The notes under the pieces were generated by a model. That model was not told the DNA's origin and did no database searches. It was given only the letters and a program-made list of their open reading frames with translations. Positions 32,951 to 44,310 of a DNA stretch of 64,000 nt are shown here, piece after piece. The stretch comes from RYN-230 sp963718305 (GTDB taxonomy: Bacteria > Actinomycetota > Actinomycetes > Streptosporangiales > Streptosporangiaceae), in assembly GCA_963718305.1 (NCBI GenBank), contig CAVQZG010000009.1, forward strand, positions 186,001 through 250,000. The letters run 5' to 3'. Made by a program: the position numbers and the translations under genes. Position 1 is the first letter of the stretch; every line of letters starts with the position of its first letter.

Positions 32951-35044
32951 TCAGCCGGCCCGGCTCCCTTCGAGGGTGCGGCCGCCCCGGTTACCGGACC
33001 GGTGCCCGCGCGCTATCCCGCGGCCGAACACGAACGTCTCGAACGGTGTCGTGGGCAGCGTCGTGGTCCCGTCGTGTGCCGAGCCGGCCTCGTTGCTCAC
33101 GGCCGGGATGGCGAAGTACTTCATGGTGATGGTCGTGTCGCCGGGCCGCACGCCCGGATCCACGTCGAACACGGCGTAGCCGTAGGCATCACCGGCGTTG
33201 GTGGCGGCCGACCAGGGGGCGTCCTCGATCGAGTCGGCGGCGTTGCGCTTGAAGCCGGCGGCCTGCGACCCGGTGATGGCGTTGCGCTCGGAGATGACCT
33301 TGGCCTGGGGCAGGCCGTCGGCCGCATCGGTCCCGTAGACGTTGGAGGGGCCGTTGGTGCCGCCCCCGCCCAGCACCAGGAAGACGGTGCCCTGGGAGGT
33401 GTCCCACGCCGGGACGCCGTAATAAGAGACGGTTTCCGTGGTGGCGACGGAGGGCCGCCGGGTGTCGATCGTCTCGCCGGCGGTCTGGTCCGGGTTGGGC
33501 GAGACCACCGTGCCGTGCGCGCCGCGGTCGTAGCCGCGGACGGGATAGGTGCGCTCGTAGTCGTGCTCATGCCCGGAGAGGACCAGGTCGACCTGGTAGC
33601 GGTCGAACAGCGGCAGCCAGGCCCGGCGGATGCCGAGGTCGGACCCGTTGCCCGGGACGGAGGTGGACATCGCGCACTGGTGCATGAACACCACGATCAT
33701 GTCCACGCCCCGGTCCCGGCGGGCCTGCGCCAGCGTCCGCTCCAGCCACAGCGTCTGCAGGTTGGGGGTCCCGTTCGCGGGGTCCGGCACCGCCGAGTTG
33801 CTGGCCGGGACGATCTTCAGGTCGCCGGTGTAGCCGTGGTTGTAGGTCACCGTTCCGTTGGGGATCGCGGCCCCCGACGTGGTGGTCTCAGGCACGGCAT
33901 TGGGCACCGCGTTCAGGTAGGCGGAGCCGCCGTCCTGGTAGATGACGTCGTCGGCGTCCAGCGAGATGAACTTCACGGTGCCGACCTGGAAGCTGTAGAA
34001 GTTGCCCCGCAGGTGGTTGCCGTCCCAATTGGTCACGCCATTGTCCGGCAGCAGGAAACGGCTCAGGTAATGGCCGTAGCCGTAGGGGCCGTTCCAGTAG
34101 TTCCCCGCCGCTCCCTGGGCCGCGATCCCGCCCGGTGCGTTCCCCGGCCGCCCGGCGTGGTCGCACACGCCGAACTCGGTTTCGTGGTTGCCCAGCGCTG
34201 GCATCCACGGCCGGTTGGCCGCCGACCGCGCGATGTTGACGCCGAAGTCCCGCCACACGCCGGGGGCATTCAGGATGTCCAGGTTGGCGTAGCACAGGTC
34301 ACCGTTGAGGAGGTGGAACAGCGGCGCGCCCCGGCCGTCCCCCGGGCTCTCGATCGCGCTCACCGCGTAGTAGGAGTTGTCGCACGACTCGTGCCAGATG
34401 TTGCCGGAGGCGTTGAGGTCCCAGGACGGGGTCGCGAGGTCGCCGTAGCTGGAGAACCGGAACCGCGCCCGCCCGGCCGGCGCGGTCTCGAACGAGGCGC
34501 CCGCCACCGACGGCGTGGCCGCCCCGTCGCTGACCTGGTAGTAGTACCGGGTGCCAGGCCGCAGGCCGGTCAGCTGCACGTGGTAGAAGTACGTCGTCTG
34601 CCCGTTGAGCCCATCGGTGAAGCTGACCGAGGCCGCCGGGCCGTAGCGCCGCGTCATATCCAGTGGCGCCGGCGGGGGCAGCTTCACGACCCGGCCGGGG
34701 TGGCCTGCCGTGATGGGTGAGGTCGAGTAGGCCAGCGCCGGCGCGGGCTGGGCCACCGTGCCCGGCGCCGACCAGGACACCGTGACCGACGTGGCCGGAT
34801 CCGCGCCCCAGGTCAACAGGAGCTGCTCGGGTGCGGTCGTGGTGGGCAGCGGCAGCGTCGTGGTGGGAGGCCCCGACGGCGCGGTGGCCGCGAACGCGTC
34901 CTGGTGCCACAGCGGGCCTTCGGTGGCCCGGGCCAGCCCGACCACTGCGCCGAAGCCGACCACCCCGGTGAGGAAGCCCCGCCGGGTGAGCCAGGCTCGG
35001 CCAGCCGCTGGAGGACCTGATTCGTTACTTCGCGATTCGCCCAT
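32951..35044 (-). CDS. Tat-exported purple acid phosphatase / metallophosphoesterase
   Basis: 697 residues. The N-terminus carries a twin-arginine signal (AWLTRRGFLTGVVGFGAVVG), so it is exported folded. A fibronectin-like PAP N-terminal domain spans about 55-190 (GLRPGTRYYYQVSDG). The metal centre is spelled out by SSYGDLATPSWD, LLNGDLCYANLD, GNHETEFG, VVFMHQCAMS and GHEHDYERTY, the Asp/Asn/His set of a binuclear enzyme. A final beta domain follows (GDTTITMKYF). It should release phosphate from organic esters outside the cell. It starts 68 bases after metH on the same strand but probably has its own promoter. Confidence 0.92.
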   Translation of the reverse strand: MGESRSNESGPPAAGRAWLTRRGFLTGVVGFGAVVGLARATEGPLWHQDAFAATAPSGPPTTTLPLPTTTAPEQLLLTWGADPATSVTVSWSAPGTVAQPAPALAYSTSPITAGHPGRVVKLPPPAPLDMTRRYGPAASVSFTDGLNGQTTYFYHVQLTGLRPGTRYYYQVSDGAATPSVAGASFETAPAGRARFRFSSYGDLATPSWDLNASGNIWHESCDNSYYAVSAIESPGDGRGAPLFHLLNGDLCYANLDILNAPGVWRDFGVNIARSAANRPWMPALGNHETEFGVCDHAGRPGNAPGGIAAQGAAGNYWNGPYGYGHYLSRFLLPDNGVTNWDGNHLRGNFYSFQVGTVKFISLDADDVIYQDGGSAYLNAVPNAVPETTTSGAAIPNGTVTYNHGYTGDLKIVPASNSAVPDPANGTPNLQTLWLERTLAQARRDRGVDMIVVFMHQCAMSTSVPGNGSDLGIRRAWLPLFDRYQVDLVLSGHEHDYERTYPVRGYDRGAHGTVVSPNPDQTAGETIDTRRPSVATTETVSYYGVPAWDTSQGTVFLVLGGGGTNGPSNVYGTDAADGLPQAKVISERNAITGSQAAGFKRNAADSIEDAPWSAATNAGDAYGYAVFDVDPGVRPGDTTITMKYFAIPAVSNEAGSAHDGTTTLPTTPFETFVFGRGIARGHRSGNRGGRTLEGSRAG

Positions 35045-35112
35045 GGCCGGGACCGTAGAAAAGGCAAGTTAACGCCTTGTGGCCGCCGGACGGCCATTCT
35101 CCCGCCAGGGCG

Positions 35113-38883
<3,771 letters not shown>

Positions 38884-38891
38884 ATCCGTGT

Positions 38892-39021
38892 GGCACCTCC
38901 TGTAATAGGAGGCGCCCTTGATGCACAGCCCAGTTCTGCACAGTCCGGTCCGGTAAGGGCCAGTTCTGCATGGGCCAGGTCGAGCGTGGCGGGCCGGAAC
39001 CCGTTGCAGCGCCTCTCGACC
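38892..39021 (-). promoter_or_regulatory. S-adenosylhomocysteine (SAH) riboswitch in the metH leader
   Basis: On the metH strand the leader reads P1 GGTCGAG (39021-39015), then AGGCGC (39014-39009), TGCAA, P2 CGGG/CCCG (39003-39000 and 38993-38990), CCACG and P1' CTCGACC (38984-38978). After a 62-base spacer comes GCGCCT (38915-38910), complementary to AGGCGC. This order, with GCGCTGCAACGGG, matches the SAH riboswitch core. The expression platform is a hairpin at 38892-38916: the Shine-Dalgarno AGGAGG (38901-38896) pairs with CCTCCT (38912-38907). The pseudoknot strand shares bases 38910-38912 with that anti-Shine-Dalgarno, so SAH binding should free the ribosome site and turn metH on. Identification is from remembered consensus, not a covariance search. 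Confidence 0.75.
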
Positions 39022-39449
39022 TCGCTTTCACCTTACCGAGCCACGCCAAGCCCCGGTTACGTGATCCCCCATCAGGCGGCTGGCTCACTCCGGGTATTGG
39101 GCGGGGGTGGTGATATGGGTGCGGTTTCCTGGGATGGTCCAGGTCAGGGTGCCGGGGGCTGGGGTGGTGAGGGTCCAGCCCGGGGTTTGCTGCGCTGGTG
39201 GTCATGCAGGCAGGCGGGTCTCTGCAGGCACCACCATCGGTGCAAGCAGGCCGAGGGCTGGCGGCTGGACCAGCCCGAACCAGGCGTTCTGGTCGGGCGC
39301 ACCCCCCTCCGGGCGCACCTATACCACCACCCCTGCCGAATACCCCGTCTAAGCCACAGCCGCGCGGTCGATCGTGGCGTGGCTGCAAGATGGGTCCGGG
39401 CGAGCAGCCGCGCTACGCTTACCTGCACCGTGCTAGGGGGGTGCAGGTG
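39022..39449. other. Intergenic region between metH leader and DUF1707 gene
   Basis: No supported gene. It contains the metH promoter (CTTTCACCTTACC at 39024-39036 is just upstream of P1 on the metH strand) and the long imperfect inverted repeat 39091-39347. Reading frames here are Pro/Arg/His-rich and look non-coding. Confidence 0.5.
39091..39347. repeat. Imperfect inverted repeat with nested hairpins, about 257 bases
   Basis: The outer arms 39091-39123 and 39314-39347 match over 33 positions with four mismatches and one gap (core GGGGTGGTG). Inside, GGTCCAGCC (39172-39180) pairs with GGCTGGACC. The centre is a TGGTGGT-TGCAG / CTGCAG-ACCACCA hairpin around 39196-39236. The nested order suggests a folded RNA, a cruciform or a MITE-like remnant. 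Confidence 0.6.
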
Positions 39450-40133
39450 ATGGCAGGACCGCAGGACCCGGGAGCGGCGAGCCGTGACCAGCTCCGGGTG
39501 GGCCACGCCGACCGCGAGCAGGTGATCGAGGCGCTGAAGGCCGCCTTCGTGCATGGACGGCTGACCAAGGCTGAACTCGACACGCGGGCGGGCCAGGCGC
39601 TCGCCGCGCGGACCTACGCCGACCTGGCCACGCTCACCGCCGACATCCCAGGCGAGCCGGCCGCAGCCCGGCCGGCCCGTCCGCCCGCACCGGCCCGCCG
39701 CCGGCCGCTGGTCAGGGCGGCTGCCGGGTCGGGCGGCTGCCTGGTCATCGCCTTCGCCGCCATGCAGGTCGCCGCGCGCGCCGATCCGGGCAACACCCCT
39801 GGCACCCTCCCCGGGTCCTTGGCGTTCCCGAGCTTCCTGGTGGCCAATGCCGCCGTATTCGCGGCGGTGCTCATCGTGATCTACGGGGTGGTAATCGCAG
39901 TGGGGCAACGACGCTCCCGCAGGCAACTGCCGCCCCGGCCGGGGGCGGGTGGCCGCGCCCTTGAAGGGGAACGGCGCGGCGACACCGGCGATGGCCCAGT
40001 TCCCCCTAGTCACCGCACCGGCCAGGCCCGCGCCGACGTGCGGTCTGACAGCTCACGGCCGCGTCGGCCGCATTCCTCCGGGCGGGATGCCCGGACGCCG
40101 CGCGGCATGCGGCCGGTACCGGGCGCCGGGTAA
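39450..40133 (+). CDS. DUF1707 domain membrane protein
   Basis: 227 residues from the ATG at 39450, preceded by AGGGGGGTGCAGG. Residues 15-70 are the DUF1707/SHOCT-like domain (LRVGHADREQVIEALKAAFV, RLTKAELDTRAGQAL), a short DNA- or protein-binding-like helical domain common in actinomycetes. Two hydrophobic segments follow (GGCLVIAFAAMQVAA and FLVANAAVFAAVLIVIYGVVIAV), then a basic, disordered tail (QRRSRRQLPPRPGAGG). Function of the family is unknown. The longer frame upstream crosses the inverted repeat and is not credible. Confidence 0.8.
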   Translation: MAGPQDPGAASRDQLRVGHADREQVIEALKAAFVHGRLTKAELDTRAGQALAARTYADLATLTADIPGEPAAARPARPPAPARRRPLVRAAAGSGGCLVIAFAAMQVAARADPGNTPGTLPGSLAFPSFLVANAAVFAAVLIVIYGVVIAVGQRRSRRQLPPRPGAGGRALEGERRGDTGDGPVPPSHRTGQARADVRSDSSRPRRPHSSGRDARTPRGMRPVPGAG

Positions 40134-40632
40134 CGGGCCACGCTCGCCGGTCAGCCTCGTTCGACTTTACGTGTGTCGTTTTGGCAATCTGGCGGGAGTG
40201 TAGGTGCATTTGCAGGTGGGACCCTCGATCTCAGTGTGTACGTGAACGATCAGCCGGCAGAACAAGCGCGAATAGCCGCCTACCCCTGGCTTGGGCGTCC
40301 GCAGGCGTCAACTGCGGACGGGCCTCAGTCACGATCTGACTGCTGCCTGTCTCCTCGAGCATCGGCAAAGACGGGGGTTGCGGAGAACCTTCCGCCTGGC
40401 GCTGCGGAAGGAGCCCGCCGGCGTCTGTCCGGTGTCCCGTGCAGGGCATCCATGGGGGAATCTTCACCGGGCGGGTCTTACGGGACGGCCTCTCGCAGGC
40501 GTCCCCTCCGACCTGAGGTGTTCCCGTATGAGGTTTCGCTATCGGACGGCGTGCACCGGTGGTACTAGATGTGCGAAGCCAGCTGGAGGTTCCGGGGGCC
40601 AGCCGTCGCCATCGTGATCCGTGCCCTTGACG
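40134..40632. other. Non-coding stretch with a strong hairpin
   Basis: No gene or RNA family recognised in about 500 bases. A perfect 9-bp stem with a 7-base loop (CGTCCGCAG / CTGCGGACG) occurs at 40296-40320. Base composition is a little lower in GC than the core genes nearby. Small frames exist on both strands but have no start signal or family resemblance. Confidence 0.45.
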
Positions 40633-41298
40633 TCAGATGAAGTACAGCAAGCAGCTCACGAGCAGTGGGAACAGTGCTGCCGGCCCGTCATATTGTCCGG
40701 TGACCGATGAAAGTGTTGCGTCGATGCTGATCGTGTGTCCGCCGATGACCCCGTTGATGTGAGCCTCGCTCAGATCGGTCGCGACGGTGACGAACAAGGT
40801 GATTACGGCCCCGTCGAAGTCTCCGTCGATGCTCATGACTGCCGGCCCGTAAGCGGGCGCTTCCACCGGCGCGACATGCGCTCGAAGTTCTTGCTCGCCG
40901 ACAGCGCCAGAAACGTCGGCGTGGCGCACGGCGTAATGAGGCGTCAGATGGACGTCGCTTCGCAGATGGACCGGCCTGCCGTCGTACTCTCCGAGGAACA
41001 GCCCGACCGGGTCAAGGTTGTTGAAGTTGGATTCGATCCGCCAGTAGCCCCCGACCGGCGCGCCGAGGCTCTCGCCGCGGATGCCAGCACGACTGTTCGG
41101 GATATCGAGCACGAGCTCGACCCGCTGCTCGCCAACCGTTCCGACAAGGTGTTCGTCGGCGCGGACCAGCTCGACGTTGACCACGAACGAACTGTAGCCA
41201 CCCGAGGCCGCAAACGACCGCTGATCTTCCAGAGGCGAGGAGGTCACATGTGCGGGCACGACCTGCCGACGTGCTGATGGTCCATCTGGCGGCTGCAT
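40633..41298 (-). CDS. Unknown protein made of repeated beta motifs
   Basis: 221 residues with no family I recognise. The body (about 35-210) alternates short hydrophobic strands with Gly turns, and a motif recurs: HLVGTVGEQRVELVLD, VSGAVGEQELRAHVAP, INGVIGGHTISIDATL. In each, a Gly-x-(V/I)-Gly turn is followed by an amphipathic strand. VGGYWRIESNFNNLDPVGLFLGEYDGRPVHL suggests a further unit. A beta-sandwich or propeller-like fold is possible. It ends in a hydrophobic LFPLLVSCLLYFI. The start is uncertain (ATG 41298 lacks a ribosome site; GTG 41247 is an alternative). Codon use is less GC-rich than neighbours, suggesting acquisition. Confidence 0.55.
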   Translation of the reverse strand: MQPPDGPSARRQVVPAHVTSSPLEDQRSFAASGGYSSFVVNVELVRADEHLVGTVGEQRVELVLDIPNSRAGIRGESLGAPVGGYWRIESNFNNLDPVGLFLGEYDGRPVHLRSDVHLTPHYAVRHADVSGAVGEQELRAHVAPVEAPAYGPAVMSIDGDFDGAVITLFVTVATDLSEAHINGVIGGHTISIDATLSSVTGQYDGPAALFPLLVSCLLYFI

Positions 41299-41475
41299 CG
41301 TGTGTGGTTATGACTTGCTGGCGGGAGCGTGGCGCCACTCACAGCCTGCAGGGAGCTGAGGTACAACGCCGAAAGCGTGGCCTGCATGGTTACTGAAGTC
41401 GGGCTCATGGCACGTCTGGGCCGACGGCCGGCAGGCGATGCCGCCTGACTATCGGCTGTGGTCCCTGACCTGCCC

Positions 41476-42297
41476 TCACGCTCCACGTCTCGACGGTTTG
41501 TCCTCCGCCGCGTCGATCACGATCGGGGCCCCGCGGTGGGAGAAGTAGGCAGCGGGAGTGAGGCCGGTTTCGCGGCGGAACGCGGCGACGAAGGCGCTGG
41601 GCGTCTCATAGCCGATGTGCCGGGCGACCATGCCAACCGCCTGGCCCGCCGCAAGCTGCGGCAGTGCGGCCTGCAGCCGGGCCAGCCGGCGCCACTGGCC
41701 GAACGGCATTCCCGTCTCAGCCAGGAACGCGCGCGCGAGGGTCCGCCCGCTAGCACCGACGTTCCTGCCCCACTCGGCCAAGGTCCGCCCGTCAGCCGGG
41801 TTGGCGAGCAGCGCGGCAGCAACAGCCGCGGCCCGCTCGTCGCTGGGCATGCCCACGTCGATTGTGGTCATCGCTACGGGCAGCAGCAGGTCGCAGAGCA
41901 GTGCCTCTGCCCGCTCCCGCTGCGCGGCGCCTAGGGACTCGGTGCCCATGTAGCCGATGAGCTCGGCGAGCAGCGGGGTCACCGCTACCGGCACCGGCCC
42001 CGTCCAGCGGGCCCAGGCGCGGTCCGGCCGGAGATACAGCGACCGCATCGTGGCCACTCCGGCCGACAGCGTCTCGTGCTTCAGCCCGGCCGGAATCCAC
42101 AGTGCCCTAGTCGGCGGCAGCACCCAGTCAGCCGAGTCGGTCCGCACCGTGAGCACGCCGCTGGCCGCCCAGGCGAGCTGATGATCGTCGTGGGTGTGCC
42201 AGTCGAAGACCACCCCGGTCGCCATCGGGAACGTGGCGACGATCACCGAGCCCGCGCTATCTGCCCACGGGCCGCCAAGTTGTCCGTCCTGCGACAT
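41476..42297 (-). CDS. AraC-family regulator with cupin sensor
   Basis: 273 residues. A cupin-type N-terminus (about 15-110; FDWHTHDDHQLAWAASG, then PPTRALWIPAGLKHETL) would bind a small ligand. The C-terminal AraC domain (about 165-262) has two helix-turn-helices: RTLAEWGRNVGASGRTLARAF and MVARHIGYETPSAFVAAFRRETG. It resembles regulators that control a nearby efflux or modification gene. It is divergent from a methyltransferase/DinB pair across 55 bases, making those its probable targets. Confidence 0.88.
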   Translation of the reverse strand: MSQDGQLGGPWADSAGSVIVATFPMATGVVFDWHTHDDHQLAWAASGVLTVRTDSADWVLPPTRALWIPAGLKHETLSAGVATMRSLYLRPDRAWARWTGPVPVAVTPLLAELIGYMGTESLGAAQRERAEALLCDLLLPVAMTTIDVGMPSDERAAAVAAALLANPADGRTLAEWGRNVGASGRTLARAFLAETGMPFGQWRRLARLQAALPQLAAGQAVGMVARHIGYETPSAFVAAFRRETGLTPAAYFSHRGAPIVIDAAEDKPSRRGA

Positions 42298-42352
42298 GAG
42301 GTGTCATTCTACGCCGTTGGCGTCAGCACAGCCTGCCCGTAGCGTCGTCTTC

Positions 42353-42934
42353 ATGAACGCTGACCATGAGAAACTGTGCGGCAGCCCGGAATGGGCTGCG
42401 GACCTGCGGGCGCAGATCCTCCCGGTCGTGACGGCCGGGGTGAGCCTCGGCAAGGACATGCTGGAGATCGGCCCCGGGCCGGGCGCCGCCACCGCCTGGC
42501 TGCAGGAGCGGGTGGCTCACCTCACCGTCCTTGAAGCCGACGAGGCTGCGGCGACACGGCTGGCCGCGCGCTACCCCGACAGTGACGTCACCGTCAACAT
42601 CGGTGATGCGAGGCAGATGCCTTATGGCGACGAGTCGTTCGACTCCGTGGGCTCGTTCACCATGCTGCATCACGTGCCCACCGCGGCGGCGCAGTACCAG
42701 ATCCTCGCCGAGGCTCTGCGGGTGCTGCGGCCCGGAGGGTGGCTGGCCGGCTCCGACAGCCTGGCCAGCAACGGCCTGCACTACTTCCACCATGACGACA
42801 CCTACAACCCGGCCGAGCCGTCAACGCTGCTGGTCTGGCTCCGGGCCCTCGGCTTCACCCCTATCACGATCACGGTAGGCGACGTGCTGATGTTTACCGC
42901 CTGCAAGCCCGCCAGGGAGGCGAGCCTGTCATGA
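42353..42934 (+). CDS. Class I SAM-dependent methyltransferase
   Basis: 193 residues from the ATG at 42353 (MNADHEKLCGSPEWAADLRA); the longer upstream frame overlaps the AraC gene and is ignored. The SAM site is clear: MLEIGPGPGAATAWL (motif I), LTVLEADEAAATRLA (acidic ribose-binding residue), IGDARQMPYGDESFDSV and LRVLRPGGWLAG. It methylates an unknown small molecule or protein in the cytoplasm. Its stop overlaps the start of the DinB-like gene (ATGA), so the two form an operon likely controlled by the divergent AraC regulator. Confidence 0.88.
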   Translation: MNADHEKLCGSPEWAADLRAQILPVVTAGVSLGKDMLEIGPGPGAATAWLQERVAHLTVLEADEAAATRLAARYPDSDVTVNIGDARQMPYGDESFDSVGSFTMLHHVPTAAAQYQILAEALRVLRPGGWLAGSDSLASNGLHYFHHDDTYNPAEPSTLLVWLRALGFTPITITVGDVLMFTACKPAREASLS

Positions 42935-43650
42935 CAGGTACTACTGAGCTGCGCGCCGCGATCACAGGGCTTATCGGGCTCGCGGCCACCGAGGAGGAAA
43001 TGCTGCTGGCCAGTGCACCCAGCGGCGAAGACGGCAGCCCAGATCGCTGGGCCGCCGCCCCGCTCGTCGCACACAACGCCGAGTTCCGGCAGCAGCAGGT
43101 AGTGCGGCTGCATGCAGTCCTGCGCGGCGGCACGCCACCCGATTTCGCCGAGACCGACCACCGGTCGCCGGACGCCTACCGGCGCTACTGCGCCGGGACC
43201 AAGGCTGAGGTGACCGTGGCGAGCAGACAGTCCGCCAGCGAGCTGATCGACGGGCTGGCCGCGATGTCCGACGAAGATCTCAGTGACGCATCGCGCCACC
43301 CGTGGCTGCGCGGGCGCCAGCTTTGGCTGCAGGTCGTGGTACGCGGGTTCTGGCATCCGATCGGGCACCTCGGCGACTACTACATCGCCTGCGGCCGGGC
43401 CGGCCGGGCCGTTGCGATGCAATCGCACGCCCTGGTGACGTCGCGGTACCTCGGCGTGCCCGACCCGGCGCTCGGCATGGCCGCCTACAGCCTGGCCTGC
43501 ACGCAGGTCGCCACCAACGATCCGACCGGCGCAGCCGCCACGCTCACCGAGGCAATCAGGCTCAACCCGGACCTACGGGCAAACGCCCGCCGTGACCCGG
43601 ATCTCGCCGCCCTCCGGGCTGGCGGGCAGCTAGCCACTCTGCTCCAGTGA
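42931..43650 (+). CDS. DinB-like four-helix protein with C-terminal TPR-like helices
   Basis: 239 residues. Residues 1-165 look like a DinB/maleylpyruvate-isomerase-type four-helix bundle: RWAAAPLVAHNAEFRQQQVVRL has the first His, VVVRGFWHPIGHLGDYYIACGR supplies two more in the usual HxxxH spacing, a possible metal site. The end (about 180-235; LGMAAYSLACTQVATNDPTGA, EAIRLNPDLRANARRDPDL) resembles a tetratricopeptide unit. Members of the bundle family transfer thiols or detoxify electrophiles. It is coupled to the methyltransferase, so both may act on the same metabolite (inference). Confidence 0.7.
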   Translation: MTGTTELRAAITGLIGLAATEEEMLLASAPSGEDGSPDRWAAAPLVAHNAEFRQQQVVRLHAVLRGGTPPDFAETDHRSPDAYRRYCAGTKAEVTVASRQSASELIDGLAAMSDEDLSDASRHPWLRGRQLWLQVVVRGFWHPIGHLGDYYIACGRAGRAVAMQSHALVTSRYLGVPDPALGMAAYSLACTQVATNDPTGAAATLTEAIRLNPDLRANARRDPDLAALRAGGQLATLLQ

Positions 43651-43652
43651 TG

Positions 43653-44264
43653 TTAGCCGCTGGCGCTGTGTGTGCGGGTGGCGTCGAGCACGACGCGAAC
43701 GAACCATGCCTCCCAATCGTCCGGCGACCATCCGCGCTCGGCGAGCTTGAACCACATCGTGCGCGAGCCGAGGGCCCAGACTTCATCCACGAGAGCGCTG
43801 GGCGGGAGGCGATCCCCGAGTACGAGACGGCATGCGTTGGCGAACTCGTCATGCCGGCGCTGCTCCATTCGAGTCTGAGCCTGGGCTGCCTCGGGAGTGC
43901 TGACCGCCGCGTCGTCCAGGACCCGCTGGATGGAGGCGGACCGTTCGTACGCACCTCGCAGCCAGCGTGCCGCAGTCGCCGCCCTCTGGGAGGGCGTGCC
44001 TTTGCCCATCGCCTGGTAGTCGGCACGCTCCCGAACGGGGATTTCGGACAGTGAGGTGTCGATGCAGGCGATCAGCAGATCGACCTTGGTGTTGAAGTGG
44101 AGGTACACGGTGGGGCGGGCGAGACCTGCCGCGGCAGCGACCTGAGTCATCGTCGTCATGGTCCAGCCTTGCCGGAGGAAGAGCCCGTGGGCCGCGGAGA
44201 TGAGCCGGCCGCGGTTCTCGCCGGCTCGCTCGGCGCGGACGGACGACTCGTAGCGACGGGGCAT
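43653..44264 (-). CDS. TetR-family regulator
   Basis: 203 residues from the ATG at 44262-44264 (MPRRYESSVRAERAGENRGR); the frame continues up through the operator and is not coding there. The helix-turn-helix spans about 20-65 (WTMTTMTQVAAAAGLARPTVYLHF), the ligand domain the rest. It is divergent from an alpha/beta hydrolase-like gene, with a 25-base near-palindrome between the two starts that should be its operator. It thus likely represses itself and the neighbour. Confidence 0.88.
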   Translation of the reverse strand: MPRRYESSVRAERAGENRGRLISAAHGLFLRQGWTMTTMTQVAAAAGLARPTVYLHFNTKVDLLIACIDTSLSEIPVRERADYQAMGKGTPSQRAATAARWLRGAYERSASIQRVLDDAAVSTPEAAQAQTRMEQRRHDEFANACRLVLGDRLPPSALVDEVWALGSRTMWFKLAERGWSPDDWEAWFVRVVLDATRTHSASG

Positions 44265-44282
44265 GCGATCCAGTCTAGTAAC

Positions 44283-44307
44283 TTCGCTGTACTGCCGGTA
44301 CAGTGAA
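44283..44307. promoter_or_regulatory. TetR operator candidate, 25-base near-palindrome
   Basis: TTCGCTGTAC-TGCCG-GTACAGTGAA: the inner CTGTAC/GTACAG arms are exact and nine of ten bases match overall. It lies 18 bases from the TetR start and 3 bases from the hydrolase ATG, so a bound repressor would block both. Confidence 0.7.
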
Positions 44308-44310
44308 ATA

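Noticed and set aside
38884..39060. Cobalamin riboswitch before metH
   Set aside because: The leader is only about 140 bases and lacks the B12 box and long multi-arm fold; the pairings seen fit the SAH class instead.
39198..39449. N-terminal extension of the DUF1707 gene
   Set aside because: Reads through the inverted repeat with Pro/Arg-rich sequence; a good ribosome site precedes the ATG at 39450.
40231..40467. Minus-strand 78-codon frame as a transposase remnant
   Set aside because: No DDE/DEDD motif, no terminal repeats and no recognisable family; left as unexplained non-coding sequence.
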